DNA from: Tanypteryx hageni
Lineage: Eukaryota; Arthropoda; Insecta; Odonata; Petaluridae
Assembly (NCBI GenBank): GCA_028673005.1
Contig: CM054115.1
Location: 7,733,501-7,797,500 of the forward strand
Direction: 5' to 3'
DNA length: 64,000 nucleotides
The first letter of the stretch is position 1; each line of letters opens with the position of its first letter. The position numbers were made by a program, and so were the translations under genes. Positions 20,888 through 31,350 of the stretch are shown piece after piece. The notes under the pieces were generated by a model. The model was not told the DNA's origin, ran no database searches, and was given only the letters and a program-made list of their open reading frames with translations.

Positions 20888-21960
20888 TTATTTAAGTTTT
20901 TTTCCCTTTTTTCCTTTCTTCAAATGTAACTTTCTCTTTACTTTTGTTTTTTCAACGTTTTCAGGAGATGCCATATGACAGGCAGAATGCTTTTCGTTTG
21001 ATTTTTTCTTTGGATTGACTTTGGTAGGAGTAGGTAAAACAACTGAAACGTTTGTTCCGGAACATGACGGTTTTGTGAGAACTTGATTAGTTTTAGGATG
21101 AGAGTTATTTAATTCAGCATTTTGGTTTAGGTGAAGAGGGATTTCTTTTGATGAATCTGTAGTTACATTTGATGGTCCGGCAGATGAATTTGATGGTCGG
21201 CTTTTTGCATTTGAAGATCGAAGGTTCTCATTTGACTGTTTAGGATTTACACTTGAGGGTCCAGGAGGTTCATTGGAAAGAATAGGGGTTACATCGGAAT
21301 ATTCACAGTCGAAAAAAGTCTTTCCCAGTACACGGGTCAGAGAAAAAGGTGTGTGATGGCAGGAATTTGTGTTCAGGAATCTTGTTTGAGTTGAAAGAAT
21401 AAATTCCGGTGCATCCAAATACTTTTACTGGATTCCTTTCGTTGGCAAACTTTCTCCAGGCCCTACTAAAAATAACACCAATTAAAAATTTTGTTACTGA
21501 ACGTGTTGGATTACTATGAACAAAGGAATTTGCCTCTAAGTGGTAAAATGCTTTCAGAGGTTTAAACACAGTTCTGTCAAGACGCTGCATAACTTGGGTG
21601 GTGTAAGGTAGTAGGTATACTAGCTCAATCTGATGTTCTAGTCAATAATCAAGACTTTAGAGGGAATGGTGGGATATATGACCATATAATATAAACAAAC
21701 TCCTGCCTTGAACACATATTTTGTCAAAATGTCGAAGACAAACCAAGAACAGATCTTCATTGATGTAGCCTGCTTCGGATATTAAAACCGTGTAACCGGG
21801 AGGAATTCATGTTTGTATTCTTCTCGCATTCTTTGGCCTTTAAAAATTACCAAAGGAGGAATGAAGATGACTACTCTACTATCACTACAACATGCCTCTC
21901 TCGGGTCTTAAATGTGACCGATGTTATTATTTGCTGAATGTAAACGCCTTCTTGTTGTTT
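20888..21960 (-). pseudogene. Pogo/Tigger-like DDE transposase remnant
   Basis: From about 21890 downwards the - strand gives IPPLVIFKGQRMREEYKHEF, YGHISHHSL, IELVYLLPYTTQVMQRLDRTVFKPLKAFYH, FSRAWRKFANERN and GCTGIYSFNSNKIPEHKF. This is the conserved order of the DDE_1 domain of Tigger/pogo/jerky proteins. The residue at the second catalytic Asp (usually LDGH) is Tyr here (LYGH); the third (LDRTVF) is kept. A low-complexity Ser/Asn/Pro-rich tail ending in KLHLKKGKKGKKLK follows to 20888, as is common in the group. Frameshifts separate the blocks, and the N-terminal HTH/CENP-B part is not seen. Confidence 0.85.
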
Positions 21961-22073
21961 CTCTCTTTATTAATACCTAGACCTTCATCTTAATTTCCAT
22001 AAAGGCTTAGGAGAGAAAGTAATGCAATGTGAGCTGGAGGGAAAGGCACATAGTGGGGGAAAAATGCTTGGCA

Positions 22074-22081
22074 CTTCAGTG
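22074..22081. repeat. 8-bp target-site duplication (left)
   Basis: CTTCAGTG is repeated exactly at 22829-22836. Confidence 0.92.
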
Positions 22082-22828
22082 CAGTGGCGTGCAGAAGGGG
22101 GGGCCGAGGGTGCGACGGCCCCGGGCATCTCCATATCGGGGGCATCCAATCAAAGAGTGAAATAAAAATGTAGTTTTTGAAATTTGAAATTTTCTCTGTT
22201 AACTTTTTTTGTCCTAATGCGGCCTCTTCGTGTGGCAAAGGTGTTGAAAGGAGCATAAGATGCCCTAATGAATGCATTTAATGAATGCATTATTTCGCGC
22301 CAAGAGCATTGTAAAATATTTGCAGTTATATTTGTTTATGGTTTATTTTGCTTCGTAGCATGAAATGAAAGTGTTCGATATATTTTAATCTGTATCAAAT
22401 ATTTTTGCGCATGCGCATAAAACGATTATAGTATCAATGCGTCATATTGGAAACGAGAGATTATTACAAATCTTATATAAAGTCAAACAATATCGTCCCA
22501 CATTATTTTTACTTCTTCCATTGAATTGTAAACGTAAACTAGTTCCTACAACTGTAAACGTAAACAAGTGCCGAACTCCCAATCTTACAGTTATTTAGTG
22601 ATTTAAATATACAATGTACGCAGGGGCTCGTAACAGTTACATATTGTATTTATGAAACATGAGTGCCCTCCGTTAATTAGAAATCCCGTCACCAAGTAAT
22701 GTCATATAAATGCCATATAAAAGCATAAGATATTTGTTAACATTTCACAGACAATTTGAAGCATGTTATGCAATTGCATACAATCAAGGAATTGGCCCCG
22801 GGTATCAGCAAACCTCTGCACGCCACTG
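22082..22828. mobile_element. Non-autonomous hAT-type element, 747 bp
   Basis: The termini CAGTGGCGTGCAGAAG (left) and CCTCTGCACGCCACTG (right) are inverted repeats of about 16 bp with one mismatch, flanked by a perfect 8-bp duplication CTTCAGTG. The duplication length and CAGTG start indicate the hAT superfamily. There is no coding capacity; the interior is AT-rich with a short repeat GAATGCATTTAATGAATGCATT. The perfect duplication suggests a fairly recent insertion. Confidence 0.9.
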
Positions 22829-22836
22829 CTTCAGTG

Positions 22837-23775
22837 TTTTCTCACGAAAGAAATTTGGCGCTTTGAGAATGAGCCGAGATAAACGAAGAATTTATTAAAA
22901 CCACTCCATAAACACAGAACATGACTCAACCTAAGTGACAGATTTGAGTTCATTAAGCATCTGCTGCCCGGCTAGTAAATCAAAGCGCGCGTATGTGTAT
23001 CTCTTGGATTATTATAGAAAATAGAAGCGCAAAAACTAAACATCAAATACAGAGAACTTGGAAGAAAGCTGTAAGTCTCACATGTTCTAATGCTCCATGT
23101 ATTCTGAAATGAAGACATTGACGTAGGATTGCACGAACGATTGGATTTTCATTTTATCATTACCAAAATAAAATCTCATTCTATAACCTAAATAAATCGA
23201 CTACGAACGCGAAAGTAGATGGATTATAATGTTATGTCATATCTATTGGTGTCTTATACGTAATTATGAACAATCTATCAACTTATGAAACGTATTTTGT
23301 TGAATATCTGAAAAAAGGTCAGTGGAGATATTAGTGATGAGGCTGATAACCCCCGCCTTGAAAAATTCCTGGATACGCCACTGGCTGTAGGTAAAATGCT
23401 TATTTTTATACCCCATCACCACCTTACGCTAGAACCTCGTTAGTACAAGTTTCGAGGAGCTTGAAATTTCATAATTTGTACTAACTACGTTTGTAAAAAC
23501 TATTTCGTTGTAACAGGGAACATATAAATAGGTTTTGCAGTGGACCGAACTACACTATTAATAAAGGAGCAATTGGCATCTATTAACCGAGTTTATATTA
23601 TCGAGGTTGAACTGTATTTTGAGTTTTCGATAAATTCAAAAATGGAAAAAACGCAAAAAACATATTCGAGTTCAAGTCTTCCACTAAGTTTTGAAAACAT
23701 ATTATTGTGGTTGTTTCCATTGGTCAGTTTAATAGCGTCTCTTCCTTTTCTCAAGATAAAACTGTTTCTTTTTGG
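22837..23775. other. Upstream flank of GluCl exon 1
   Basis: No gene. Possible decayed transposon ends occur near 23378 (GGATACGCCACTG) and 23418-23520 (CCTCGTTAGTACAAG), but no complete element is visible. If the GluCl first exon begins near 23780, its promoter should lie in this stretch; no clear TATA or initiator is evident. Confidence 0.4.
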
Positions 23776-23862
23776 TAGGCGTACGGGTCGTGTGGAGTCG
23801 AGGAGGTGAGGAGAAAGGAGATCGTGAGAAGGAGAGCGAGAAGGCAGAGAGAGAGAGCAGCC

Positions 23863-23936
23863 ATGGCCGACGCCCACTTCTTCTCTTGCCCCGCGAGAAT
23901 GGTGCTCATACTGCTATGCATCGCTCAGGTCACGTG
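23863..23936 (+). CDS. GluCl: Glutamate-gated chloride channel, exon 1 (signal peptide)
   Basis: The ATG at 23863 (context GCAGCCATGG) opens 24 codons plus 2 nt, then a donor GTGAGT at 23937. The peptide MADAHFFSCPARMVLILLCI followed by AQVTW is a signal peptide: a short polar start, a basic residue (Arg12), then the hydrophobic core MVLILLCIAQV. GluCl subunits are Cys-loop anion channels at neuronal and muscle membranes and need such a leader. Phase 2 here fits exon 2, which begins with one nucleotide completing Trp25. An internal ATG (codon 13) could also start a shorter leader. The 5' UTR before it (23780-23862) is purine-rich with GAGA repeats. Assignment to GluCl rests on the join to exons 2 and 3; the exon alone would be anonymous. 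Confidence 0.82.
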
Positions 23937-24085
23937 GTGAGTGCTCACACATACACAGATTACATACACTCTTACCACCGTCTCTCTCTCAGAAATACTG
24001 AGCATCCAGTGCGAGAGCAGAAATCTTACGACACCTGCGGAGATCGAGACTTTGGAAATCTCAGATCGAAGCGATTGAAGGGAAG

Positions 24086-24238
24086 ATGTCTTCTGCGATG
24101 CGCATGCGCACGGCGGAAAACCCGAACGATGACCCGTTCGCTGAGAATATTATGCTGGGCTGGATGGACGACGAGGTGGTCCACGTGATTGCACCCACGG
24201 CTGCTGAGTTAGAAGGCGACGGGAGAGAGATTGATTGA
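24086..24238 (+). other. Unexplained 50-codon GC-rich ORF in GluCl intron 1
   Basis: MSSAMRMRTAENPNDDPFAE continuing to GWMDDEVVHVIAPTAAELEG forms an acidic, GC-rich frame quite unlike its AT-rich surroundings. It lies 150 bp after exon 1 and ends at the GATT-repeat tail of a LINE, which may have truncated it. A pyrimidine tract and CAG acceptor-like site occur upstream at about 23990. No family recognised; it may be an exon of another transcript, a retrocopy or chance. Confidence 0.3.
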
Positions 24239-24310
24239 TTGATTTGGTCTTTATTTGGAGCGAGATTGAGACTAGGAAGTCCCATCTTCCACCTAAGCCC
24301 TCGTCATGAA
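24226..24310 (-). mobile_element. LINE 3' end with GATT-repeat tail
   Basis: On the - strand GGGACTTCCTAGTCTCAATC followed by CCAAATAAAGACCAAATC and repeated AATC is the 3' UTR end of the LINE family seen complete at 24418, with an (AATC)n tail. A GA-rich tract (24310-24408) separates the two. Confidence 0.7.
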
Positions 24311-24417
24311 ACAGACGTAGGAGGGGAGGGGAGAGGCGGGAGGAGCAAGAGATGAGAATGGGGGAGGGAGGGAGGGGAGGAAGTGGAGAGGGAGGGAAAG
24401 TCCGACAGAAACAGACA

Positions 24418-26085
24418 GACAAACGACTTTATTAGGGCGAAATTGAGACTATGTAGTCCCTTCTTACATTTAACCCTTTCGTCATATAAGTAATTACAAT
24501 ATTTATAAAATAAGAGAAATTAATTACATACAGATTTTAACAAAATACAAATTAATTACAAGTTAATATATTTGTTAGTAGATGACAGAGCATTACCAAA
24601 GAATGTTAGTTTTGTGGGTCATAAAAAACTGTGTATCAGTTATGTTTTAACACAGAAAAATTCCCACTACGGAAAACACCTACGAAGAGAAGAGAGGTGT
24701 AAAAAACCGCGAAAATTTCTAAAATAGTTCAGGGAAAGGAAAAAAAAATTCCATAATATGAGAAACAGAGAAAAAAAATCATTCAGAAATACAAACATAT
24801 GTACATACATTTATATTCATATACGGGAGGGGGGGTGAGAGGGGAACAGGGATTGTAGGGTAAGATATGCCTGGGAGATTACATCGTCATTATGATACAG
24901 GAAAATAAAATTATAAATTTATGCTTAATAAGCGCATTCCTTTGACAACCTAAAAGAAAAGATAGAGTGTGGTTCAATGCATGGGGAGTGAGAGGAGATG
25001 CTTGTAATACAAGCGTTTAAAATTGCTTAGAGATAGAGAGTTTTTTATTAACTTTGGAAGGCCATTCCAGAGTTTACAAGCAGTGACGGTAAAGGATTTG
25101 TTGTAAATTTCTGTTCTATGAAGTGGGGTTTATCACATCCTCTGGTATTGCAATGGTGAACTGTATTAATGGTGACAAAATTAGATGAAAGATAACAAGG
25201 GATGTTGTTATTTAGAATTTGACACAATAGAGAGAGAAGGTGAAGGTTTCTTCGGGAATCAAGTTTTAGCCAGGAGAGTCGACGGAAGTATTCTGAGACA
25301 TGGTCAGATTTTTTAAGATTAAAGATGAATCTGATGCAGGCGTTATGAGAACGTTGTAGCTTAATGGCGAGTTCCTTTGATATGTCCTGGTATACAACAT
25401 CACAAAAATCGAAGTGAGGAAAATTTAGGGAAGTCACTAGCTGTATTTTTAGTGACGAGGGAAGAATGTTAACGAGAGGCCTTAGAGTGTGTAAGGAGGA
25501 GTTTACCGTCTTGCAGATTTTTATTATATGATTATACCAGGTGAGCGTTTCATTAATTAGAATCCCGAGATTTTTTACGATTTTGCAATAGGGTATAACT
25601 GAGCCGTTCAAAGACAGAGGAACTGAATCTGCAAGGTTTATAGATGCCAGTAGTTTTGGATAACCGATTGAAATGGCTTGAGATTTCTAGGGGTTTATGG
25701 TGAGAAAATTATCGTAGCTCCATTCTTGAAGTTGAGCCAAGTCATGATTTATGTTAGCTATGGAAAGAGATAAGTTATTGGGTTTTGTGTCTAAGTAGAT
25801 TTGGAGATCATCGGCGTACAAATGATGCTTGGAGTAAGTTAAGTATTGAGAACAATCATTTATGAATTAAGGGAACGATAGAGGACCTAAAATTGAGCCC
25901 TGCGGAACGCCTTGGTAAACATTAAGCCGAGAGGACGAGGAATCGTTGTAGATGACTTGTTGGGAACTGTTGCTAAGGTACGAAGAGAACCAATCTATTG
26001 AAGGTGAAGAGAATCTCATGCAGCGGAGTTTTGCTAGGAGTATATCTTTATCTACTGAGTCAAACGCTTTACAGACGCTACGGAC
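24418..26085 (-). pseudogene. Non-LTR retrotransposon, RT and 3' UTR (second LINE family)
   Basis: The - strand shows KAFDSVDKDILLAKLRCM, QGVPQGSILGPLSF, HHLYADDLQIYLDTK (RT palm with the YADD catalytic aspartates), and, in a clean 187-residue frame (25048-25611), IVKNLGILINETLTWYNHII, HFDFCDVVYQDISKELAIKL, KSDHVSEYFRRLSWLKLDSR and LLSLLCQILNN. This RT tail is typical of CR1/L2-like LINEs but is distinct from the other family in this window. It ends with a 3' UTR whose last part (TAGTCTCAATTTCGCCCTAA then TAAAG) is followed by a GTCTGTCTGT tail at 24424-24408. It is 5'-truncated within RT and lies inside GluCl intron 1. Confidence 0.85.
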
Positions 26086-26530
26086 AGACTACCTATTATG
26101 ATGATGTGTATGCTTTCATATGCGTCTAGTTTGTTTTGGTTTGTTACAGATTTTACAAGAGTTACGTTTTCTATCATGATTCTATGGTGGTGTGTTGGAT
26201 TAGTGTTGGTACACTGGAGTTGTTTAATCTGTTGTGTTTAAAATGAGCTATGTGTTCTTAGAATCGTGTTTCTATCGTACGTTTTGTTTGCCCAATATAT
26301 ATTTTGTCGCATCCTCCACAAGATATTTTGTACATGCCGGATTTGTGTAAAGAAGGAATTGTGTCTTTTGGGTTGTTTAATAAATTGGAGAGTTTATTGT
26401 CGTTAACAAATACTGTCTTATAATTGAATTTTGAGAAGATGTTGTATAGTTTGTTGGTGAGCCCAGGAGCGAAGGGGATTTTAATGTATTTTGTGTCTGT
26501 GGGGGAAGTGTCAGCTAGTGTTGTGTGCAT
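26086..26530 (-). pseudogene. Penelope-like element, GIY-YIG endonuclease C-terminus
   Basis: In the 90-residue - strand frame (26258-26530) IPFAPGLTNKLYNIFSKFNY precedes SGMYKISCGGCDKIYIGQTK and RTIETRF. That is the linker plus GIY-YIG nuclease motif of Penelope-like retroelements, including the two Cys of the CGGC finger-like insertion. A frameshift follows; the next frame gives ENVTLVKSVTNQNKLDAYES, the usual end of the nuclease domain. The RT part is absent (5' truncation). Confidence 0.85.
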
Positions 26531-26784
26531 TTTTATATGGAGCCTTAGTATATGTTAAATAGAAATTAACTCAACCGTAAAAGGGAAGAAAGGAAGGAAA
26601 AGGCGAAAGACAATGAAAATTATAAACTTTCAGGTTTAGGGGGTGTTACTCCACGCCCGGGACCTGATGTCACTCACATATTCACTCACTCAATCGCACA
26701 AGCACTAATCCAAAAGCTGGAAAGGAAACGGGACCGGGTTTGCGAGAAATTACTCTGCGCCAGGGATCCCAAAAAATCTCACCG
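26531..26784. other. Spacer without recognised feature
   Basis: No frame or repeat end recognised. It includes a GC-richer piece at 26655-26770. Confidence 0.4.
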
Positions 26785-26962
26785 TTGCTAGTGAGTCCCA
26801 TTTCTTAGGGATCCCACACAGCTGAAGCATATTCGACCTGCGGTCTAACCATGGATAAATAACATAATTCATTAACTTTTTCGGAGCTATTTCGAACTAT
26901 TCTCCCTATAAAGGCCAGCTTTTTGTTAGCGGCACCTATTAATCGGCGAATATGGGTGTCTC
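26785..26962 (-). mobile_element. CR1-like LINE fragment, opposite to the next copy
   Basis: This matches 5620-5792 of the copy at 5222 (same order: WDP block, then the segment for IGRIVRNSSEKV and the GAANKKLA region on the - strand). It stops exactly where the + strand LINE begins at 26963. Confidence 0.8.
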
Positions 26963-27545
26963 TTCGAAGGAGGTCGGGCCCAAGGGAAGTCGAGTTGGGA
27001 AGTGGGGGTTGTTAGTGTTAGGTAGCTCTAACGTTCCACGTGTGATGGCACCCCTGTTATCCAGTGCCGGAAGGGAGGGAGATGAAGAGCGGGTCTTCTC
27101 CAGATGTATATCAGGAGGCTCGGTGCCGCAGGTGACCAACACGGTGAAAGATGCGGTAGTGGCTACAGGTTACTCTCGGCTGCGGCTGGTGGCCCATTGG
27201 GACTAACGACGCCTTAAATCGCGGGTCCGAGGAGATTTTAAGTTCTTTTCAGTACTTGGCCTCTAAGGTTGCTCGTGTGCGGGAGTCGGGTTCTGATGTG
27301 CGGCTTACCGTCTGCAGTATAGTCCCTAATATTGACTGCTCTTCTGAGGTATGAAGTAAGGTTGATGGTCTGAACTCGATGCTGTGGAATTTCTCTCGGG
27401 ACTTGGGAGTGGACTTCGTCGACCTACGGCGGAATATAAAATCATGCAGGACACCATTGGATCACTCTGGTGTTCACAACACTCCCGAATCGGCTCAGAG
27501 AGTAGCGCGTAGGATTCTTGAGCACAGTAGGGATTTTTTAGCTTA
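26963..27545 (+). pseudogene. CR1-like LINE ORF1 with SGNH esterase domain
   Basis: The + strand frames show VATGYSRLRLVAHW, then in another frame the segment GTNDALNRGSEEILSSFQYL, ASKVARVRESGSDVRLTV, CSIVPNIDC, SMLWNFSRDLGVDFVDLRR and HSGVHNTPESAQRVARRILE. GTND and the downstream DH/H region are hallmarks of the SGNH-type esterase found in ORF1 of CR1-group LINEs. At least one frameshift (near 27200) and an in-frame stop (near 27350) are present. The 5' end abuts an oppositely oriented LINE fragment. Confidence 0.78.
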
Positions 27546-27728
27546 GAGAGTAGGGCAAGGTGTAGGCCAGTTTTGGGTAAGGGAATAATAAATGCGTTCG
27601 TAGAAAATAAGAATCATAATACATTATGTAATGATAAAATATACTCCAAGCGGGGGGTAAATGCACGTAATACGAGAGACAGGGAGGAAGTTAATAATAA
27701 CATGCAGCACTAATTTCGCAAAAGGTCA

Positions 27729-29884
27729 TTGATAGAAGGCTCCGTAAAGGGTGCGACGGGTCGCGATTCCAATTTTGATGCGATGCCAAACAGTCGTGGA
27801 AGTGATTGTAATGGGAGAGCATGTAGTTTTAGAGTGGAAGAGAAAGTCAAGGGTGAGATTTATACTCGAAATGATAGTGAGAAATTAAACGTCGTCGCAC
27901 TGAACTGCCGCAGCATCCGTAGGAATATTACTGAGTTCGTGCATATTATTCGCAGTCTGCACGCCGACGTCGTGATAGGCACAGAAAGTTGGTTAACGGA
28001 TGAGATTCATAGTCAGGAGATATTTCCTAGAGACTATCGTGTCTATAGAAAAGATCGCGCTACTAGATCGGGCGGGGGGATTTTCATAGCGGTTAGTGAT
28101 AAGTACGGTAGCAGTGAGATTCCGATAAGTGACGAGGATATCGAGAGTGTTTGGTGTCGCATAGGTAAAGAAGGCTCAAAAAGGTGTTCTTATACTCTTC
28201 TCATGGGCCACCTAACGCTGTTGTAGATTGTATTTTAAATATCGAGAAGCAACTATCAAGGCATAGACTGATAAATCAAGACGGATTCATTATAGTTGGT
28301 GGTGACTTGAACTTACCCTCTATTGATTGGGAAAACCTGTTTGAATCTAGATATAAAGAACGCAAATCCTGCGAGGCATTAATCGAAACATTCTGCGAGC
28401 ACTCTCTCCTTCAATTAGTCAGAAAGCCAACGCGATCTAGAAACGTACTAGATTTATTAGCAACCAACGTCCCACAAAAAATGAACAAAGTCACCATTGA
28501 AGCTGAGATAAGTAATCATCTGGCCGTATATGCAGAGTGTTAGTTGAAAATCGATTGGCACCCTAAGCCTCAAAGAATATTTTATATATTTTCTATAGCA
28601 GACTTTACAAGCTTCATGTCGCACCTAAGATAAATACTACCTGGCTTCCGTGATATGACCGGACGATCAGGTGCTGAGTTGCATGGACATTTTCAAGGAT
28701 ATTGTGCTCGAGGGTATCGATAAATACATTCCAATTAAATTGAAAGTCGACAATAAAGGGCAACGTTGGTACAATAAGCAAGTTAGGAATGCGCTTAGGC
28801 GTCAGAGATCAAGCCACACGAAAATAAGAAATATGTCGTCTACATCATTCGACGAGTATACAGCAGCTAAAGTTCTGACGTATAAGGAATCCCGCGCTAA
28901 AGCGAGAAATACTTTCCGCGATGCTTTTACTAACTTCAGGAATAAGGTATTAAATAATTATTTGAAGGAGAACCATAAAGCGTTTTGGTCCTATGTGAGA
29001 GAGGTCCAAGGTAGAGGTCCTACCATACTTTCCCTGCGTAATGACTCGGGTGCCGTTATTCATGATAGCGTAAAGGATGCCAACCTGTTAAACGGTCATT
29101 TTGTAAAAGCATTTACAGTCGTCAGCGACTATTGCGTACATTATACACCCGCTATAAGGATGATATAGTATTTTCTGAGGTGTTAATACTACGGCAATTA
29201 ATTTCTATCGGTCACTGGCCCCGAAGAAATTCCAGCTCGCGTTTTAAAAGAAATAGCTGAAGAAACAGCACGTTTTCTTCGGTTAATATTCGAGGCATCC
29301 ATTTCTCGCGCAGAGGTCCCTAACGGCTGGAAGTTAGCGCAGGTTGCTACAATTCATAAGGGCGGCGACAAGAAGAACCCAGAGAATTACAGGTCGATTT
29401 CCTTAACTTCGATATCGTGTAAGATTCTCGAGCATATACTCGTTAGCAACATAATGCAATTTCTTGATAGTAATCTATTGTTATATGATTGTCAACCCGG
29501 CTTCAGGAAAGATAGGTCTTGTGAGACTCAGCTCGGTCTTGTTGGGAATGGTATACTGAGAAGCGGAGAAAATAATATGCAGGTCAATGCCATCTTCTTA
29601 GATTTTAGGAAAGCCTTTGATATGGTACCTCACAGGAAGTTATTAACGAAATTAGAAACCTTATGCGATATATCCAAAATCTTCAGTTGAATCCGTGAAT
29701 TTTGATATCATAGGAAGCAGAAGCTTGTTATAGATAGGAAATTCTCAAAATTAGTGGAGGTTGTCTCTGGCATTCCGCAGGGTAGTGTAATTGGTCCGTT
29801 ATTATTTTTAGTTTATATAAACGATATCAGCTCAGTGGTCAGAATTAAAATTAGCCTTTTCGCAGACGACACCGTGATTTATAA
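27729..29884 (+). pseudogene. CR1-like LINE ORF2: endonuclease and RT N-terminal half
   Basis: The AP-endonuclease domain is clear: LNVVALNCRSIRRNITEFVH, HADVVIGTESWLTDEI, RDYRVYRKDRATRSGGGIFI, DIESVWCRI, then after a frameshift FIIVGGDLNLPSIDWENL and NVLDLLATNVPQ, with the final conserved S/T-D-H region reading ISNHLAVY. The linker and RT follow in broken frames: KDIVLEGIDKYIPIK, KAFWSYVREVQGRGP, GPEEIPARVLKEIAEETARF, NGWKLAQVATIHKGGDKKNP, ENYRSISLTS, FRKDRSCETQLGL, NAIFLDFRKAFDMVPHRKLL, GIPQGSVIGPLLFLVYINDI and LFADDTVIYN (catalytic ADD). Target-primed reverse transcription is the known mechanism of this family. Multiple stops, so dead. The frame ends where unrelated sequence begins (29885). 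Confidence 0.9.
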
Positions 29885-30545
29885 TGCAACCTTTGACCCT
29901 CTGTCAGTTTATCGAGTTCACCTTCAGTTTTTCGTGTTCGCCAGAAGTTTTTGTGTTCGAACTCAATCAAACGACGCACCCCTGCAAACGCACGCACTTC
30001 TGCAAACTCTCGTACTTCTGCAAACGTGAGTACTTCGGCTTTGCGCGTACGTACAGAGTCTCTTCTTTTATAAGCAACATACATTAGCCCAGAAGAGAAC
30101 GCTGCCATCGTGCGATTTAACAGATAGACTTTCCCGAGTGGTGCGCCCTCTTCCCGGAGAACAGACCGAACTAGCAGACTTCCTATCTGACAACGTCGCG
30201 GACAGGCAGCCGGCGGAGTCACGAGTGTCAAACCTGAGTGAGAGAAGGATAGAACGAGGAAGGTGACACGGAGAGAGAAGAGCCTTGAACCGGCCAGAGG
30301 AAGATTTCCCTGTTAGTCCATTACTTTCCGTATCGTTTTTGTTATCCCTCCAAGTGCACAATTTTATTAAGTATCTTTGTATATTTCTGCTTTGTATAAC
30401 GTCACTCCAATATAGTTGTAAGCATTTCCTTGTAATTTTGCCATTGATTTATATTTTATACCTAAGAGGTATCGTATCGTTTTTCTATTCCAAGTACTTT
30501 GCGAATTACGACAGATTAATGTGAAATGAGACAGTTGCGTCTCAA
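29885..30545. mobile_element. Insertion in the LINE, possible solo LTR
   Basis: About 660 bp with no similarity to the other LINE copies interrupt RT between the ADDTVIY block and the segment that resumes near 30555. It starts TGCAACCTTTGACC and ends near GCGTCTCA (TG...CA), contains TTTTATAAGC followed by a GC-rich leader-like part, and has flanks ATAA and ATAG that could be a decayed 4-bp duplication. It includes 17-bp repeats (CACTTCTGCAAAC) at 29990-30030. A solo LTR is the best guess; not proven. Confidence 0.4.
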
Positions 30546-30554
30546 TAGAGATTT

Positions 30555-31350
30555 CAGCAATCGGAAGGATCATCAGTATCTCTAAAATGATCTAGAAGCT
30601 ATTTCTGCATGGTGCAAGGAATAGCAGTTAGAGATCTGCCAAAAGAAAAGCTGCGTCATCAATTTTTGGAGAACCAAGAGTATCTCGTTTGATGTTAATT
30701 ATTCGTTGGACGTAGTAGAGATTTCAGTTTCAGAGTCGGTTAAATATCAAGGTGTCACGATCCATAATGTTCTCTAGTGGAACACCCACAGTCACTGATT
30801 GATAGGTGCCGCTAACAAACAGCTTGCCTTTTTAGGAAGAATAGTTCGAAATATCTTAGAAAAAGTGAAATAATTATGTTATTTATCCATGGTTCGCCGC
30901 AGGTCGAATATGCATCAGCTGTCTGGGATCCCTTCGAAAAGGGAATCATTAACGTAATAGAAAAGATTCAGCGCAGGGCAGCTTCATTTGTAAACAGATA
31001 TTACGATAGTAAACGAAGCGTAAGATCATTAATAGAAAATCTGAAATGGACATCGTTAGAGGAACGTAGGGTACAGGCCAGATATAAACTACTGGAGAAA
31101 TTTATGTCGGAGGGATTAGCGAATGAGGTATTAGGACTTATCAGAAGCCCGACGTATCTCGGAAGGCAAGACAGCGAGGATAATATTCGTGAGATCAATT
31201 GTAGAACGGAGCGATATAGAGGATCGTTTTTCTTAGGACTATAAGAGAACATAATAGGAAAAGATAACCTAGGAAATCTAGGGACTTTTGGTGCACTACA
31301 CCCTCTGCCATCCACCAGAAAGGTGACTTGTAGGGCATCATGTAGATCTA
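30555..31350 (+). mobile_element. CR1-like LINE: RT C-terminus and 3' end
   Basis: This is a continuation of the copy beginning at 26963. A 122-residue frame (30876-31244) reads PQVEYASAVWDPFEKGIINV, KIQRRAASFVNRYYDSKRSV, SLIENLKWTSLEERR and GLIRSPTYLGRQDSED. The 3' UTR ends near 31350 with CATGTAGAT repeats. Together with 26963-29884 it is the most complete LINE in the window and the reference for the shorter copies. Confidence 0.88.

Noticed and set aside
23325..23390. Possible hAT right end GGATACGCCACTG
   Set aside because: Resembles such an end, but no matching left terminus or duplication was found.
29851..30231. - strand ORF with FAEVREFAEVRAFAG repeats
   Set aside because: Produced by 17-bp direct repeats in the inserted segment, antisense to the LINE; no support as a gene.
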